Below are positions 22,256 to 31,330 of a DNA stretch of 64,000 nucleotides, piece after piece; the first letter of the stretch is position 1, and the number at the start of each line of letters is the position of its first letter. Origin of the DNA: an uncultured Prevotella sp. (GTDB lineage Bacteria > Bacteroidota > Bacteroidia > Bacteroidales > Bacteroidaceae); the NCBI GenBank assembly GCA_900771975.1, contig CAAGPV010000071.1:1-64000 (forward strand). Reading direction: 5' to 3'. Both the position numbers and the translations under genes were made by a program. The notes under the pieces were generated by a model that was not told the origin of the DNA, ran no database searches, and saw nothing but the letters and a program-made list of their open reading frames with translations.

Positions 22256-25200
22256 ATGGCAAAAGAGGTCAGTTTTATAATAAAAATCAACGACAACGGC
22301 AGTGCGAAGCGTGTTACTGCCGATGCCGAAGAACTCGGTCGGGTCATAAGGAGCGTGCAGGACGAGAGCGAGCGGCTGAAGAGCGACATCCTCACATGGT
22401 CGCAGGCATCGCAAGCGATTGATGTACTCCAGGACTCCATCAGTGATTTGCAAAGTGTCATGGCAGACCTTACCGCAGCCTACCAGGTGCAACTCGTGGC
22501 AGAGACCCAGTTGGAGACCATCATGCGGCAACGTATGAACAGCACCAACGAAGATATACAGAGCATCAAGGAATTTTGCTCCGCCCAGCAGGAAATGGGC
22601 GTAATCGGCGACGAGGTGCAGTTGAGCGGTGCCCAGCAGATGGCCACGTTCCTGAAGGAGAAGCAAAGCCTTGACACACTTATCCCCGCCATGAACAACC
22701 TCATCGCCCAGCAGAATGGACTGAACGCCACCAATCAGGATGCCGTGAGCATCGGCAACATGATGGGTAAGGCGATGCAGGGACAGGTGGAAGTGCTGCA
22801 GCGTGTCGGCATCACCTTTGACGAGGCACAGAAACAGGTACTGCAGTTCGGTACGGAGAGTGAGCGTGCTGCCATGCTTGCCGAGGTCATTACGGCCAAC
22901 GTTGGAAACATGAACGAGGAACTTGCCAAGACGGATGCCGGACGGCAGAAGCAACTGGAGAACACGTTGGGCGACATCAAGGAACAACTCGGCGGACTTG
23001 TGCAGGGGGCGATGCCGTTTGTTACCATAGCTGCGCAGACGATGATATGCGTTACAAGCGTCGGCAAGTTCGTAACCTCCCTGACAGCACTGAGTGCAGC
23101 TTTCTCCATATCTACAATCAAGGCAACGGCATTGGCCATACATGAGAAGATGGTGTCTATGGCGCAGAACATGTTGGCGGCAAGCGGATATACGGCAACG
23201 GCTGGCACGGCAGCCCTGACGGTGGCTGTAACGGCATTGTATGCAGCCTTGACCATGGGAATATCGGTTATAATCACTGGCATTATCACCCTGTTCTGTT
23301 CCATGGGCGACGAGGCGGAGGACGCTGCGCAGGACGTGGACATTCTGAAAGACAGTACTGACGCCTTCAGCAATGCCTCGTCCAATGCCAAGGCGGAAAT
23401 CGACATGGAGGTAAGTTCGCTCGCCTCGCTTATCAACAGCCACAAGAATGCCACGAAGAAGGTGGACGAGTTGAACAAAAAGTACGGCGAGAGTTTCGGT
23501 TATCACCGTACCGCGGCGGAATGGTATGACACGCTCATCGCCAAGAGCAAGGTGTATTGCGAGCAGATAGGCTATGAGGCACAGGCGAAAGTATTGGCTT
23601 CCCAAATTGCTGCCAAGCAACTTGAAAAGGAAAGCAAGGAAAGTGAGCGTTATCAGCTCGGTCAGCAGTATTGGGACGGCAACGGCAACATACACTACAA
23701 CTATGAGAACGCAGCTGGCGGAAAGGACTACTATGACCAACTTGGTGGGCAGATAAACAAACTCACTGGCGAAATCAGCATTTTGCAAAAGCAGTATGAT
23801 TCCGCCATAGACCACATGGTGAGTGCCCAAAAAAAACTGGATGCGTCAAGGAAGTCTGTAGATTTGTCGCGCAAGGACTTGAAAGATGTTTCAGACCAAG
23901 ATCTGACGGATAATATCACCCAACTTGAAAACGAGTTGAAGAACACCTCGCGCAGCAATGAGGCAGAGCGCACAAGGCTGAATAAAGAAATCGGCAGACT
24001 GAAGGCGGAGCAGAAAAAGCGAGAGGATAATGACAAGAAACAGCAAGGTATCAGCACAACTAAAACGACACCGAAGAAAACCACAACGACATCAAAGGTA
24101 ACGGCGGACGATACTCCAATAACTGACCCGAAAACACTTGAAGATGTAGGCAAGAACATTTCCATTTATGAGGCTCGGCTGAAGAAGACGAACAAGGAGG
24201 ACACCGAGAAGATAAAGCTTCTCACGGAACTCATCAACAAATACAAGGCACTTCAGAGAACCATACAGGAGGAGATAGACGCTGCCGACCACACGGTGTC
24301 GCTCGACACACTTGAAGGAATAGATGCCGAGATACAGTTCCAGCAACAGCTGCGACGCAAGACTTCAAAGGAGAACCTTGCACAGATAGACAAGGAGATA
24401 AAGCGTTTGAACGACCTTAAAACGGCATTCGAGGACAGTTCGCACGCAGCACTTGCCACAGACCAGATACATACCTACGAACAACTTGACAACGAGTTGG
24501 CCTTCTATCAAAAGAAACTGAAGACCGCTACCGCCACAGAGCGCATCGAGATACAGAAGCAAATCAAGGAACTGGAAAGGCTTCGTGGCAAATGGGACGA
24601 TGTGCTTTCTGCAATGGATAAGCCGGCAGCCATCGGCAGTTTGAACTCGATGGAGGAACTTGACAAGGCCATTTCTTATTACAGCGAACGGCAACGTATG
24701 GCTACGGGTGCGGAGGTGGAGAATATCCAGCGTACCATCAACGCCCTGCAAGCCAAACGTGATGCGATGAACCGTATGGTGGACTTGCCAACCATGCAGC
24801 AGGAAACAGCCGACCTTGGCGGAATGAGCGGAAAGAAACTGAGAATGGAACTGGAACTCATCGGCATTGAAGGCATCCAAGACAAAATAAGGTCGCTGCA
24901 GAAGATGCTCGATGATACCAAGAATCCGCTTGGCGATGAACAGCGTAAGGAAGTGACGAAACTTATTCAGACATGGGGCAACTATGAGAAAGTACTGAAG
25001 AAGAGCAGCGTCAAATTCAGCGATGCGTGGGCTGGAATAAAAGGTATTGGCGGTGGTGTCGAAGGCATTACCGAAGCGTTAAAAGGAAACGGCAACGCCT
25101 GGCAGACCATCACGGGCATAGTGGATGGAGCCATACAGATATACGAGGGTGTCAATAGTGTCATATCAATCATTGATGCCCTGACCGCTGCGACAGGTAT

Positions 25201-25690
25201 TTCCAATACCGTAACCACGGCAAGCGGAGTGGCGGCCACCACCGCAGCTACGGCAAAGGTAGCGGCAGCCCCCGAAGAGGTGGCGGCATCCGTAGCGACG
25301 ATGGCAGCAGTGAAGGCAGAGGCTATGGCATACCGTGAGTTGGCAGCCTCGGAGTTTATGGCGGCACACGCTTACATCACGTTTGCAGGTGCCGGCATCG
25401 CAGCCGGATTTATCGGCATGATGCAGGGACTTGTGGCATCGGTGGCCGTTACCCCATTTGCCAACGGCGGTATCGTGTACGGACCGACCTTGGCGCTGAT
25501 GGGCGAGTATGCCGGGGCAAAGAGCAACCCTGAGGTGATAGCACCGCTGAACAAACTGAAGTCGCTTATCGGCAATAATGGCAGCGGAGGTGGCGGTATC
25601 TATGAACTGAAGGTGAAAGGCCGCGACCTTGTGGCAGTGCTTGCCAACGAGACGAGAATAAACAGAAAGGGAACGAACATCAAAATATAA
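22256..25690 (+). CDS. Tail tape measure protein (1144 aa)
   Basis: The protein is long and helical. Early coiled-coil segments (LGRVIRSVQDESERLKSDIL) precede a hydrophobic central region (VAVTALYAALTMGISVIITG) and a long charged coiled-coil half with a Lys/Thr linker; a second hydrophobic patch lies near the C-terminus. This is the composition of a tape measure that sets tail length and lines the tail lumen. ATG 22256 is preferred to an upstream in-frame ATG at 22160 because it follows the small-gene promoter region and starts the natural MAKEVSFIIKIND sequence. Confidence 0.9.
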   Translation: MAKEVSFIIKINDNGSAKRVTADAEELGRVIRSVQDESERLKSDILTWSQASQAIDVLQDSISDLQSVMADLTAAYQVQLVAETQLETIMRQRMNSTNEDIQSIKEFCSAQQEMGVIGDEVQLSGAQQMATFLKEKQSLDTLIPAMNNLIAQQNGLNATNQDAVSIGNMMGKAMQGQVEVLQRVGITFDEAQKQVLQFGTESERAAMLAEVITANVGNMNEELAKTDAGRQKQLENTLGDIKEQLGGLVQGAMPFVTIAAQTMICVTSVGKFVTSLTALSAAFSISTIKATALAIHEKMVSMAQNMLAASGYTATAGTAALTVAVTALYAALTMGISVIITGIITLFCSMGDEAEDAAQDVDILKDSTDAFSNASSNAKAEIDMEVSSLASLINSHKNATKKVDELNKKYGESFGYHRTAAEWYDTLIAKSKVYCEQIGYEAQAKVLASQIAAKQLEKESKESERYQLGQQYWDGNGNIHYNYENAAGGKDYYDQLGGQINKLTGEISILQKQYDSAIDHMVSAQKKLDASRKSVDLSRKDLKDVSDQDLTDNITQLENELKNTSRSNEAERTRLNKEIGRLKAEQKKREDNDKKQQGISTTKTTPKKTTTTSKVTADDTPITDPKTLEDVGKNISIYEARLKKTNKEDTEKIKLLTELINKYKALQRTIQEEIDAADHTVSLDTLEGIDAEIQFQQQLRRKTSKENLAQIDKEIKRLNDLKTAFEDSSHAALATDQIHTYEQLDNELAFYQKKLKTATATERIEIQKQIKELERLRGKWDDVLSAMDKPAAIGSLNSMEELDKAISYYSERQRMATGAEVENIQRTINALQAKRDAMNRMVDLPTMQQETADLGGMSGKKLRMELELIGIEGIQDKIRSLQKMLDDTKNPLGDEQRKEVTKLIQTWGNYEKVLKKSSVKFSDAWAGIKGIGGGVEGITEALKGNGNAWQTITGIVDGAIQIYEGVNSVISIIDALTAATGISNTVTTASGVAATTAATAKVAAAPEEVAASVATMAAVKAEAMAYRELAASEFMAAHAYITFAGAGIAAGFIGMMQGLVASVAVTPFANGGIVYGPTLALMGEYAGAKSNPEVIAPLNKLKSLIGNNGSGGGGIYELKVKGRDLVAVLANETRINRKGTNIKI

Positions 25691-25695
25691 GGAGC

Positions 25696-28377
25696 ATGTA
25701 TCTACACGGACACTTTTACAACCAGAAGAACGAGCGCATCGAGGTGCATATTCTGACAAAGGGCGACCGCACAAAAGAGGTGGTCATCGGTGAGGATGGA
25801 GGCGAGTTGTCGTTCACGGATGATCCTGTGGAACTGACAAGCGAGGTGAATGACACCTTCGACCATCTGCTCTGCCAACAAGCCAAGGTACGGCTGCTGA
25901 CAAGGAACTTTGTGCCCGACTTTTTCTGCGCCTCGTGCCTTGACGCTGTGGTGAACATCTACCGCGAGGACAAATGCCTCTTTGCCGGTTACATAGAACC
26001 GCAGTCATACTCGCAAGGCTATAACGAGGAATATGACGAGATAGAACTGAGCTGCATCGATGCGCTGATAGCCCTGCAATACTCGAAGTACCGCGACGTG
26101 GGTGCGCTGGGCGTGCTCTACAATGTGGTGAAGGCGGAGGCGGAACAGCGCACGTTCTTAGAGATGCTAAAGGAGATAATGGGTGGTGTGACGGCAGGTC
26201 TTGACATCGTGGGCGGAAACGCCGTGCGCTACCTGTATGACGGGAGCAAGGCGGTGGACGACCTGACGGGCAACCGCTACGCCATATTCGGGCAGCTGCC
26301 CATCAACGAACTGCTGTTCCTTGGCGACGAGGAGGACGACGTGTGGCAGCAGGACGAGGTGCTGGAGGAGATGCTGAAGTACTTGAACCTGCACATCGTG
26401 CAGGAGGGCTTCACCTTTTATATATACTCATGGGAGAGCGTGAAGGGTGGTGAGCGCATCTACTGGCGCGACCTGCTGACGGGAGTGAGCGTTACGACGG
26501 CACGGCAGACGACGGACATACGGACGGGCATCGTAACTGACACTGACACGACGATCAGCGTGGGCGAGGTGTACAACAGACTGCTGCTGACGGCGAAGGT
26601 GGAGAGCGTGGAGAGCGTGATAGAGAGTCCGCTGGACGACGACCTGCTGAAAAGCCCCTACAAGAACTATCAGAAATACATGACGGAATACAGCAGCGAC
26701 GGCGAGGGCAAGAAAGCCATCAATGCCTTTGATGCGATGACGCACGGGCAGGAAACGAGCTATGACGGGGGCTGCGTGACGGACTGGTATGTGCAGATGA
26801 AGAACAACAGCGAGTGGCTGTTTCCGAACATGGGGAGCGGCAACGTGATGGAGGAGCTGTGCAGCGAGGGACGGAACCAGCAAGCCCTGCCGAACCTGCT
26901 TGCGAAGCAGCCGGGCGCGGCCATCATCGCCCTGGGCAAGGTGGAGAAGAAAACGGACGGGAAGGACAACTCGCTGACACCGAAGGTGGAGATGACGAAC
27001 TACCTGGTGGTGAGCGTGAACGGCAACGGTGACGACAAGGAGGCGACGACCTACCCGAATGCCGACTCGCTGAAGGCAGGCGTGCCGAGAGCCGTATATA
27101 ACGGCAGCATGACTGGCGGCGTGTTCTCGCCTACTGACGAGGGGACGACCAACTACATCGTGCTGAGCGGAAAGCTGGTGCTGAACCCAGTGATGGGACT
27201 GACGGACACGTACAAGAACATATACAACTACACGGGCGGTCCATTCCAGATTATTTGGCCTGGCATCCAACAATGGAGCGGCGTGACCGTGCCGAGCCGC
27301 AACAATGGGGACGGACGATACTACACGCAACAGTGGTGGCAGGCGGATCAGCCTAACGAAGAGGTGGCGTGGGATGTGGCGACGGAGCACGGCTTCGTGC
27401 CGTTCACTGACACGGGACCACAGCTGTACGAGTTCAAGTACAGCGCCATCGGCGACGGAAGCGACCACATATCGAAGGTGGGCGTATTGGCTTGCATGCT
27501 GATAATAGGCGACAAGTGTGTGGTGGAAAAGGGCACGGAGGGACAGGTGACGGACTTCGAGTGGCGAAAGTACAAGACGCTGGAGGAGTGCCAGGACGAG
27601 GACGAATACTACCAGCAGTGCTTCACCATCGGCTTCGACCCGAAGATCGGCGACAAGATAGTGGGTACGAAGTTTGACCTGCAGAACAATGTGAGCTACG
27701 AATTAGGCATCGACGCAGAAGGCATCGCCATCCCTATAAAGAAGGGTGACAAGGTGAGCGGACGAGTGCGATTTATGATACTCGGCCCGGTGAACGCCGT
27801 GTGGGACGTGGTGACACGGCGGCACAAGACGTGGTTCAGGCACACGAAATGGAACAGCACGACGATACCGCTGCTGGCACACGTGAGCAGCATCATGGTG
27901 GAGCAGTTCGAGGTGAAGATATACAGCGACAACGGCCTGGTGAACAACACGGGGGACAACGACCTGGTGTACATGAGCGACACGAAGGAAAGTTTCGTGA
28001 ACGTGAAGGACGACATCGAAATGAAGATAAACTCAGCACTGACAGCAGCGGAGTGCCAGGCTTTGGACGTGACGGACAGCGTGAAGATGAGCACTCCATT
28101 GAACACGCTGACAGGAGAGGGACTGTTGGCGGTATATGACTATTCGAGGGGTATGAGCGCTAAGCCTGAGCAGTTGTATGTGGACTCCTATTACAAAGAG
28201 TGGCATGCACCAAGGGTTGTTATGACGCAGAAGTTGACGGATACAGATGGTGGCATCGTGAGTTTGTTCGCTCACTATCGCCATCCCATGATGGATAAAA
28301 CCTTCTTCGTGCAGGGCATCAGTCGCAACCTTGAGGAAGGATATGCAGAAATGACACTTAAGGAGATTGAGCAATGA
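25696..28377 (+). CDS. Baseplate/distal tail protein (893 aa)
   Basis: The N-terminal region (MYLHGHFYNQKNERIEVHIL, then DRTKEVVIGEDGGELSFTDD) followed by LFAGYIEPQSYSQGYNEEYD and IELSCIDALIALQYSKYR resembles the distal-tail/baseplate hub proteins of Bacteroidetes siphophage-like tails. It follows the tape measure gene, as expected. Its last 4 bp overlap the next start. GC content is higher than average and the codon use is very phage-like. Confidence 0.72.
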   Translation: MYLHGHFYNQKNERIEVHILTKGDRTKEVVIGEDGGELSFTDDPVELTSEVNDTFDHLLCQQAKVRLLTRNFVPDFFCASCLDAVVNIYREDKCLFAGYIEPQSYSQGYNEEYDEIELSCIDALIALQYSKYRDVGALGVLYNVVKAEAEQRTFLEMLKEIMGGVTAGLDIVGGNAVRYLYDGSKAVDDLTGNRYAIFGQLPINELLFLGDEEDDVWQQDEVLEEMLKYLNLHIVQEGFTFYIYSWESVKGGERIYWRDLLTGVSVTTARQTTDIRTGIVTDTDTTISVGEVYNRLLLTAKVESVESVIESPLDDDLLKSPYKNYQKYMTEYSSDGEGKKAINAFDAMTHGQETSYDGGCVTDWYVQMKNNSEWLFPNMGSGNVMEELCSEGRNQQALPNLLAKQPGAAIIALGKVEKKTDGKDNSLTPKVEMTNYLVVSVNGNGDDKEATTYPNADSLKAGVPRAVYNGSMTGGVFSPTDEGTTNYIVLSGKLVLNPVMGLTDTYKNIYNYTGGPFQIIWPGIQQWSGVTVPSRNNGDGRYYTQQWWQADQPNEEVAWDVATEHGFVPFTDTGPQLYEFKYSAIGDGSDHISKVGVLACMLIIGDKCVVEKGTEGQVTDFEWRKYKTLEECQDEDEYYQQCFTIGFDPKIGDKIVGTKFDLQNNVSYELGIDAEGIAIPIKKGDKVSGRVRFMILGPVNAVWDVVTRRHKTWFRHTKWNSTTIPLLAHVSSIMVEQFEVKIYSDNGLVNNTGDNDLVYMSDTKESFVNVKDDIEMKINSALTAAECQALDVTDSVKMSTPLNTLTGEGLLAVYDYSRGMSAKPEQLYVDSYYKEWHAPRVVMTQKLTDTDGGIVSLFAHYRHPMMDKTFFVQGISRNLEEGYAEMTLKEIEQ

Positions 28378-31040
28378 TAGACATCAAGGTAATAAAGAAA
28401 CCAAAGAACGAGGGCAGTACGTCGGCACTGAGAACGAGCGGCACCGCTTACGGCGGCATGGCTGTGAAGGAGGCTGCGCATGCGGCCAAGGCAGACATCG
28501 CAGAACTGGCGAAGAATGCTACCCATGCCAAGGACAGCGATCATGCGCTGGAAGCAGACCACTCGAAAGAGGCCGACCATGCTGTGAACGCAGATGAATC
28601 GAAACATGCTCTGGAGGCAGACCACGCCAAGGAAGCTGATAATGCAGACAAGTGGGATTACCGTGAGTTTGACGACTATCTGAATCAGCCAGTGAGAAAG
28701 ACAGATGGTGTAACCTTTGACTCCGTGACCTCGGACAGCATAAGGAGTGCAGGACAGTTCGTTGATGGGATGCTTGGCGCAGGGTTCCAACTGTGGAAAG
28801 GTGAGGATGGACGCACCTATCTGACGGTGGATAAACTGACGGTGAGGCAGACGATGGCCGTGTTGGAGCTGCTCATCGAGAAGGTGAGGAGCGTGGGTGG
28901 TCAGATATGCGTGAGCGCGGCCAACGGACGCATCAAGACCGTGGAGGAATCGGGCGAGCACTATCTTATCACCTTCGAGCAGGAGAATATGTTTGTACAG
29001 CACGACCTGGTGCGCTGCCAGACGTTCACGGGCAAGGATATGCGGAGCTACTGGGTGGAAGTGACCGATGTTACGGAGACTGGCATCGTGGTGGTGAAGG
29101 AGGAGTTCGAGGGCGTGGAACCGAAGGAGGGTGATGAGTGTGTGCTGATGGGCAACACTGCGAACTCCGACCGCCAGAATATGGTGCTCATATCGGCCAC
29201 CGAGGACGGTCAGCCGAGAGTTGATGTGATGGACGGTGTGAGTGGCAAGACCTTTGACAACGCTTTGCGTGCAAGGCTCGGTAACCTGGACGGCATTAAG
29301 GACGACAAGTTTCCGGCAGACCGCCAACCACGGGGCAACGGACTGTATGCAGACAACGCCTATATGAAGGGAACCTTCGTGCTGGAGACAGGAGAGGACG
29401 TGAAGACTCGGTTTGAGATAACGGAGGGCAAAGTACAGAGCGCGATTGACAGCGTGAGGAACGATTTCCTAAGCGAGAAGGGCTATCTGAACAACCCGAC
29501 GTTTGCATCGGGACTGGAGAAGTGGAACTCGGAGAATGAGACGGTGTTCTTCCTCGTCGGCAACAGGTGGATATGGGCCAACGGCGCAGCGCTATCGAAG
29601 AAGGGTGACGGTGCGAGCGTGGTGACAGACATGGGACGCAAGGTGGTGCGGATACGCAACAAGTATATCCGACAGAAGCATGAGAATCTACGCTTTGTGC
29701 CGACCTTTCCGACAAACAGCGCCGGAAAGAAGGAAGCCTTGCCAGTGTATTTGAGTTTCTTTTATCGCTGCGCAAAGTCCGGCACGCTGAAGATTGGTTT
29801 TGAGAATGTTGACAAGACGGGCTTTGCGGACTTCAACAGTATGGAGGTAAGCGAGGAAATCGCTGCTACCGGCGGCTATGTGCAATACACCTGCAGCGGA
29901 CTGTGGAACGGCACGGGCGACTTCAAGCTGGCGTTTGACGGCGACATCTATCTGTATATGCTGGTGCTGAGCACTGACAAGATTGAGGCGCTGACGTACA
30001 AGTACAAAACGCTGTTTGAGCAGTCGGAGCGACTGGTGAAAATATCGGCAGCCGTGTATGACAAGGATGAGCGGGCACTGGAAGAGACGGGCTTAATCGT
30101 TACCTCCAAGGTGTCAGGACTGTATGCAATCGATGTGGACGGCAACCTGAAATCCTTTGTCGGTGCCGGTCAGGACGGCGTTAAGATAAAAGCATCAAAT
30201 ATACAGCTGGAGGGACTTGTAACCGCTAACGAGAATTTCAAGATATTGGAAGATGGCAGCATCGAGGCAAAGAACGGCAAGTTCACGGGAGAAATAAACG
30301 CATCGAATGGAAATATTGGAAATTTGGTAATATCATCAGACAATCTACACTATGGTAACATTGATGATTGGACAACCGAAGAACAAAAGACATTGATCAG
30401 TGCAAGTCAAATAAGATTGCAAAACTACTTGTATGATGAGAACACTGCTAAATGGACTTTCCATCAGTTGTTTTTAGGAATTAACGCTGACCCAAACGAT
30501 GATGATGCAGCAACATTTATGTACTTGAACAAAAATATGCAACAAGGAAAAGACATCGCATCTTTGTTCCGTCCTGCTTTTAGGATAGAATCTAAAGTCG
30601 CATCCTCACCACGTGTTTCTATATTATCGTCTGGTAGCATCGTAGTTAATGAGGGTGGCGTTCTTCAAGCAGGCAAAATCAAAGATGTATCAGCGGAACT
30701 TCCTTTAGTCCAGATATACAGCATAGATTGGATGGACGGACCTTTGCAACTTCTCAAAAACACAAGTGGCTCCAATAGGACAGTATTTTTGGATATAAAA
30801 AACGATCTTCTGTATTGGATGTTCGGAAGAAGTACATACGATTACGCCTTTGTACTCACGCTTGTAGGCCATAAATCTAACAATGCAGATATAGATATTG
30901 CATCCGGAGGAATCGCACTTATTGGGGCTTCAAAAATTACAATAAAAGCCAATTCCGTTGTAAAGTTACTAATTGTACGCAATGGTAATAGTGCGCCTTA
31001 TGAGGATAATTTTTACTGTTTATATAATAATAATCTATAA
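28374..31040 (+). CDS. Tail fibre/tip protein with Ala-Asp-His repeats (888 aa)
   Basis: Residues about 30-95 are a pseudo-repeat of the type ADHAxxADxA (HALEADHSKEADHAVNADES), likely a thin fibrous or trimerising stretch. Next come segments such as YLTVDKLTVRQTMAVLELLI and VMDGVSGKTFDNALRARLG, typical of Bacteroidetes phage tip proteins. From about base 30290 the DNA becomes clearly more A/T-rich and the C-terminal domain (starting near NASNGNIGNLVISSDNLHYG) looks imported. A receptor-binding role is inferred. Confidence 0.75.
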   Translation: MIDIKVIKKPKNEGSTSALRTSGTAYGGMAVKEAAHAAKADIAELAKNATHAKDSDHALEADHSKEADHAVNADESKHALEADHAKEADNADKWDYREFDDYLNQPVRKTDGVTFDSVTSDSIRSAGQFVDGMLGAGFQLWKGEDGRTYLTVDKLTVRQTMAVLELLIEKVRSVGGQICVSAANGRIKTVEESGEHYLITFEQENMFVQHDLVRCQTFTGKDMRSYWVEVTDVTETGIVVVKEEFEGVEPKEGDECVLMGNTANSDRQNMVLISATEDGQPRVDVMDGVSGKTFDNALRARLGNLDGIKDDKFPADRQPRGNGLYADNAYMKGTFVLETGEDVKTRFEITEGKVQSAIDSVRNDFLSEKGYLNNPTFASGLEKWNSENETVFFLVGNRWIWANGAALSKKGDGASVVTDMGRKVVRIRNKYIRQKHENLRFVPTFPTNSAGKKEALPVYLSFFYRCAKSGTLKIGFENVDKTGFADFNSMEVSEEIAATGGYVQYTCSGLWNGTGDFKLAFDGDIYLYMLVLSTDKIEALTYKYKTLFEQSERLVKISAAVYDKDERALEETGLIVTSKVSGLYAIDVDGNLKSFVGAGQDGVKIKASNIQLEGLVTANENFKILEDGSIEAKNGKFTGEINASNGNIGNLVISSDNLHYGNIDDWTTEEQKTLISASQIRLQNYLYDENTAKWTFHQLFLGINADPNDDDAATFMYLNKNMQQGKDIASLFRPAFRIESKVASSPRVSILSSGSIVVNEGGVLQAGKIKDVSAELPLVQIYSIDWMDGPLQLLKNTSGSNRTVFLDIKNDLLYWMFGRSTYDYAFVLTLVGHKSNNADIDIASGGIALIGASKITIKANSVVKLLIVRNGNSAPYEDNFYCLYNNNL

Positions 31041-31047
31041 CAACGAT

Positions 31048-31329
31048 ATGAGCAAGATAGACTTTCAGCATTTCAAAATTTACGCATCCATCAGCCACAA
31101 GGCATCGCATACGGTGGACGCAAGAGAGAACTTTGCCGACATGATTTACAACAACGTGAATGGCATCAAGGCTCACGCACTCGCCCTGAAGATATACAAT
31201 GGCGAGGGTAGTGTCGAATATACCGACGAGGAGGTAAGCCTTATGGGCACGGTGGCAGAACGTCTGTGTGTGCCCGGCTTTATCGACGGGCTTAGAGAAC
31301 AGTTGAACAATAATCAAAACAACGGATGA
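31048..31329 (+). CDS. Small tail-module protein (93 aa)
   Basis: It starts MSKIDFQHFKIYASISHKAS and has ARENFADMIYNNVNGIKAHA. It lies between the fibre and the giant tail protein genes, 1 bp from the latter. It might be a fibre chaperone or a small structural protein. No family recognised. Confidence 0.65.
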   Translation: MSKIDFQHFKIYASISHKASHTVDARENFADMIYNNVNGIKAHALALKIYNGEGSVEYTDEEVSLMGTVAERLCVPGFIDGLREQLNNNQNNG

Positions 31330-31330
31330 T

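Noticed and set aside
22205..23830. Very long minus-strand frame opposite the tape measure gene
   Set aside because: It is rich in His/Leu/Arg as expected for the antisense of a coiled-coil gene. Only its last 51 codons, outside the tape measure gene, are credible and are annotated separately.
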